A DNA stretch of 21,243 bases. Source: Microbotryum silenes-acaulis (lineage: Eukaryota; Basidiomycota; Microbotryomycetes; Microbotryales; Microbotryaceae). Positions 20,911 to 21,243 of this stretch are shown piece by piece. Numbering within the stretch: position 1 is the stretch's first letter; the number at the start of each line of letters is the position of its first letter. Below the pieces are notes generated by a model, which was not told the DNA's origin, ran no database searches, and saw only the letters and a list, made by a program, of their open reading frames with translations. The stretch spans positions 1 to 21,243 of the forward strand of contig QPFY01000072.1 in NCBI GenBank assembly GCA_003665825.1. Direction: 5' to 3'. Both the position numbers and the translations under genes were made by a program.

Positions 20911-21243
20911 ATGGACAGCTCCCCCGCCCGCCCTCGCCTCCCAGGGACACCAGCTCCCCTGACCCTTCGATCAGCGTGCAAATCGCCACGCTACAGGCAC
21001 AGCTTGCCGCTCTACAGGCCTCACCGCCCCTGCCGCCGGCCGCCGCCACCCCGCCCGTCACTGCCACGCAGGCAAACACCGCCACCGCATCAAAAGTCGT
21101 GTTCCCCAAGCACGCTCGTCTTGACGGGCCTAAGTCGTTTACGAACTGGTTACGTCAACTCCGTCTCGCGCTTCCAAATCAAGTCCGTGGTTACGTTCTT
21201 GACGGTGTCATCCCCCCGACATGGACGGCTGACCAGCTTGCCG
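20911..21243 (+). pseudogene. X gag start, right copy, runs off window
   Basis: The ATG at 20911 (MDSSP) is conserved. One C is missing soon after (CCCGCCC against CCCGCCCC), and further indels occur in the Pro/Ala-rich segment near 21030-21040. The Gag core bases (AAGCACGCTCGTCTTGACGG and onward) continue to the window end, three bases into the region where the left copy loses frame. Confidence 0.8.

Overview
The window holds nested, very young Ty1/copia-type LTR retrotransposons with no recognisable host housekeeping gene. The high GC content, the long uninterrupted copia polyprotein, the non-canonical LTR ends and the internal-tRNA primer sites suggest a eukaryote, most likely a GC-rich (perhaps basidiomycete) fungus. 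That taxonomic guess is inference. I saw no rRNA gene, complete tRNA gene, CRISPR array or bacterial-type operon.

Two related copia families are present. Family 1 has 315-329 bp LTRs (TGTGAGGAATCC...GAATA) and four copies. X (+) is older, interrupted, and roughly 2-3% diverged over 420 bp by my count. B (+, 2494-7487) is inserted in X with a perfect 5-bp target duplication. D (-) and C (-) form a tandem pair sharing one LTR (7911-18021). Family 2 is represented by A (-, 18022-19389), a gag fragment plus a 366-bp LTR (TGTGAAGAGTCC...CTCATA). A further segment, Y, carries a coiled-coil, possibly gag-like reading frame that X has interrupted.

Order from left to right: partial A LTR (1-196), Y (197-1307), X LTR and gag (1308-2493), B (2494-7487), X zinc knuckles and protease (7488-7910), D (7911-12809), shared LTR (12810-13137), C (13138-18021), A gag and LTR (18022-19389), Y again (19390-20503), X LTR and gag start again (20504-21243). 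The last 2,050 bases repeat the first 2,051 with essentially no substitutions and about a dozen small indels. The layout therefore has a period of about 19.19 kb. The sequence to the left of D is X and the sequence to the right of C is A, so the D-LTR-C junction looks like LTR-LTR recombination between two same-direction insertions flanking Y. That would give either a tandem duplication or a circular molecule read past its origin.

D alone has a continuous Gag-protease-integrase-RT-RNase H frame and is the best candidate for an autonomous element. B has an in-frame 231-bp gag deletion and two single-base frameshifts. C is broken by about twenty single-base indels, almost all in homopolymers and confined to about 14.87-17.92 kb, which looks more like uncorrected sequencing error than decay. 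Both families place a primer site directly after the 5' LTR that matches the anticodon arm of an isoleucine tRNA: UAU for family 1 and AAU for family 2. This points to half-tRNA priming of the copia type.
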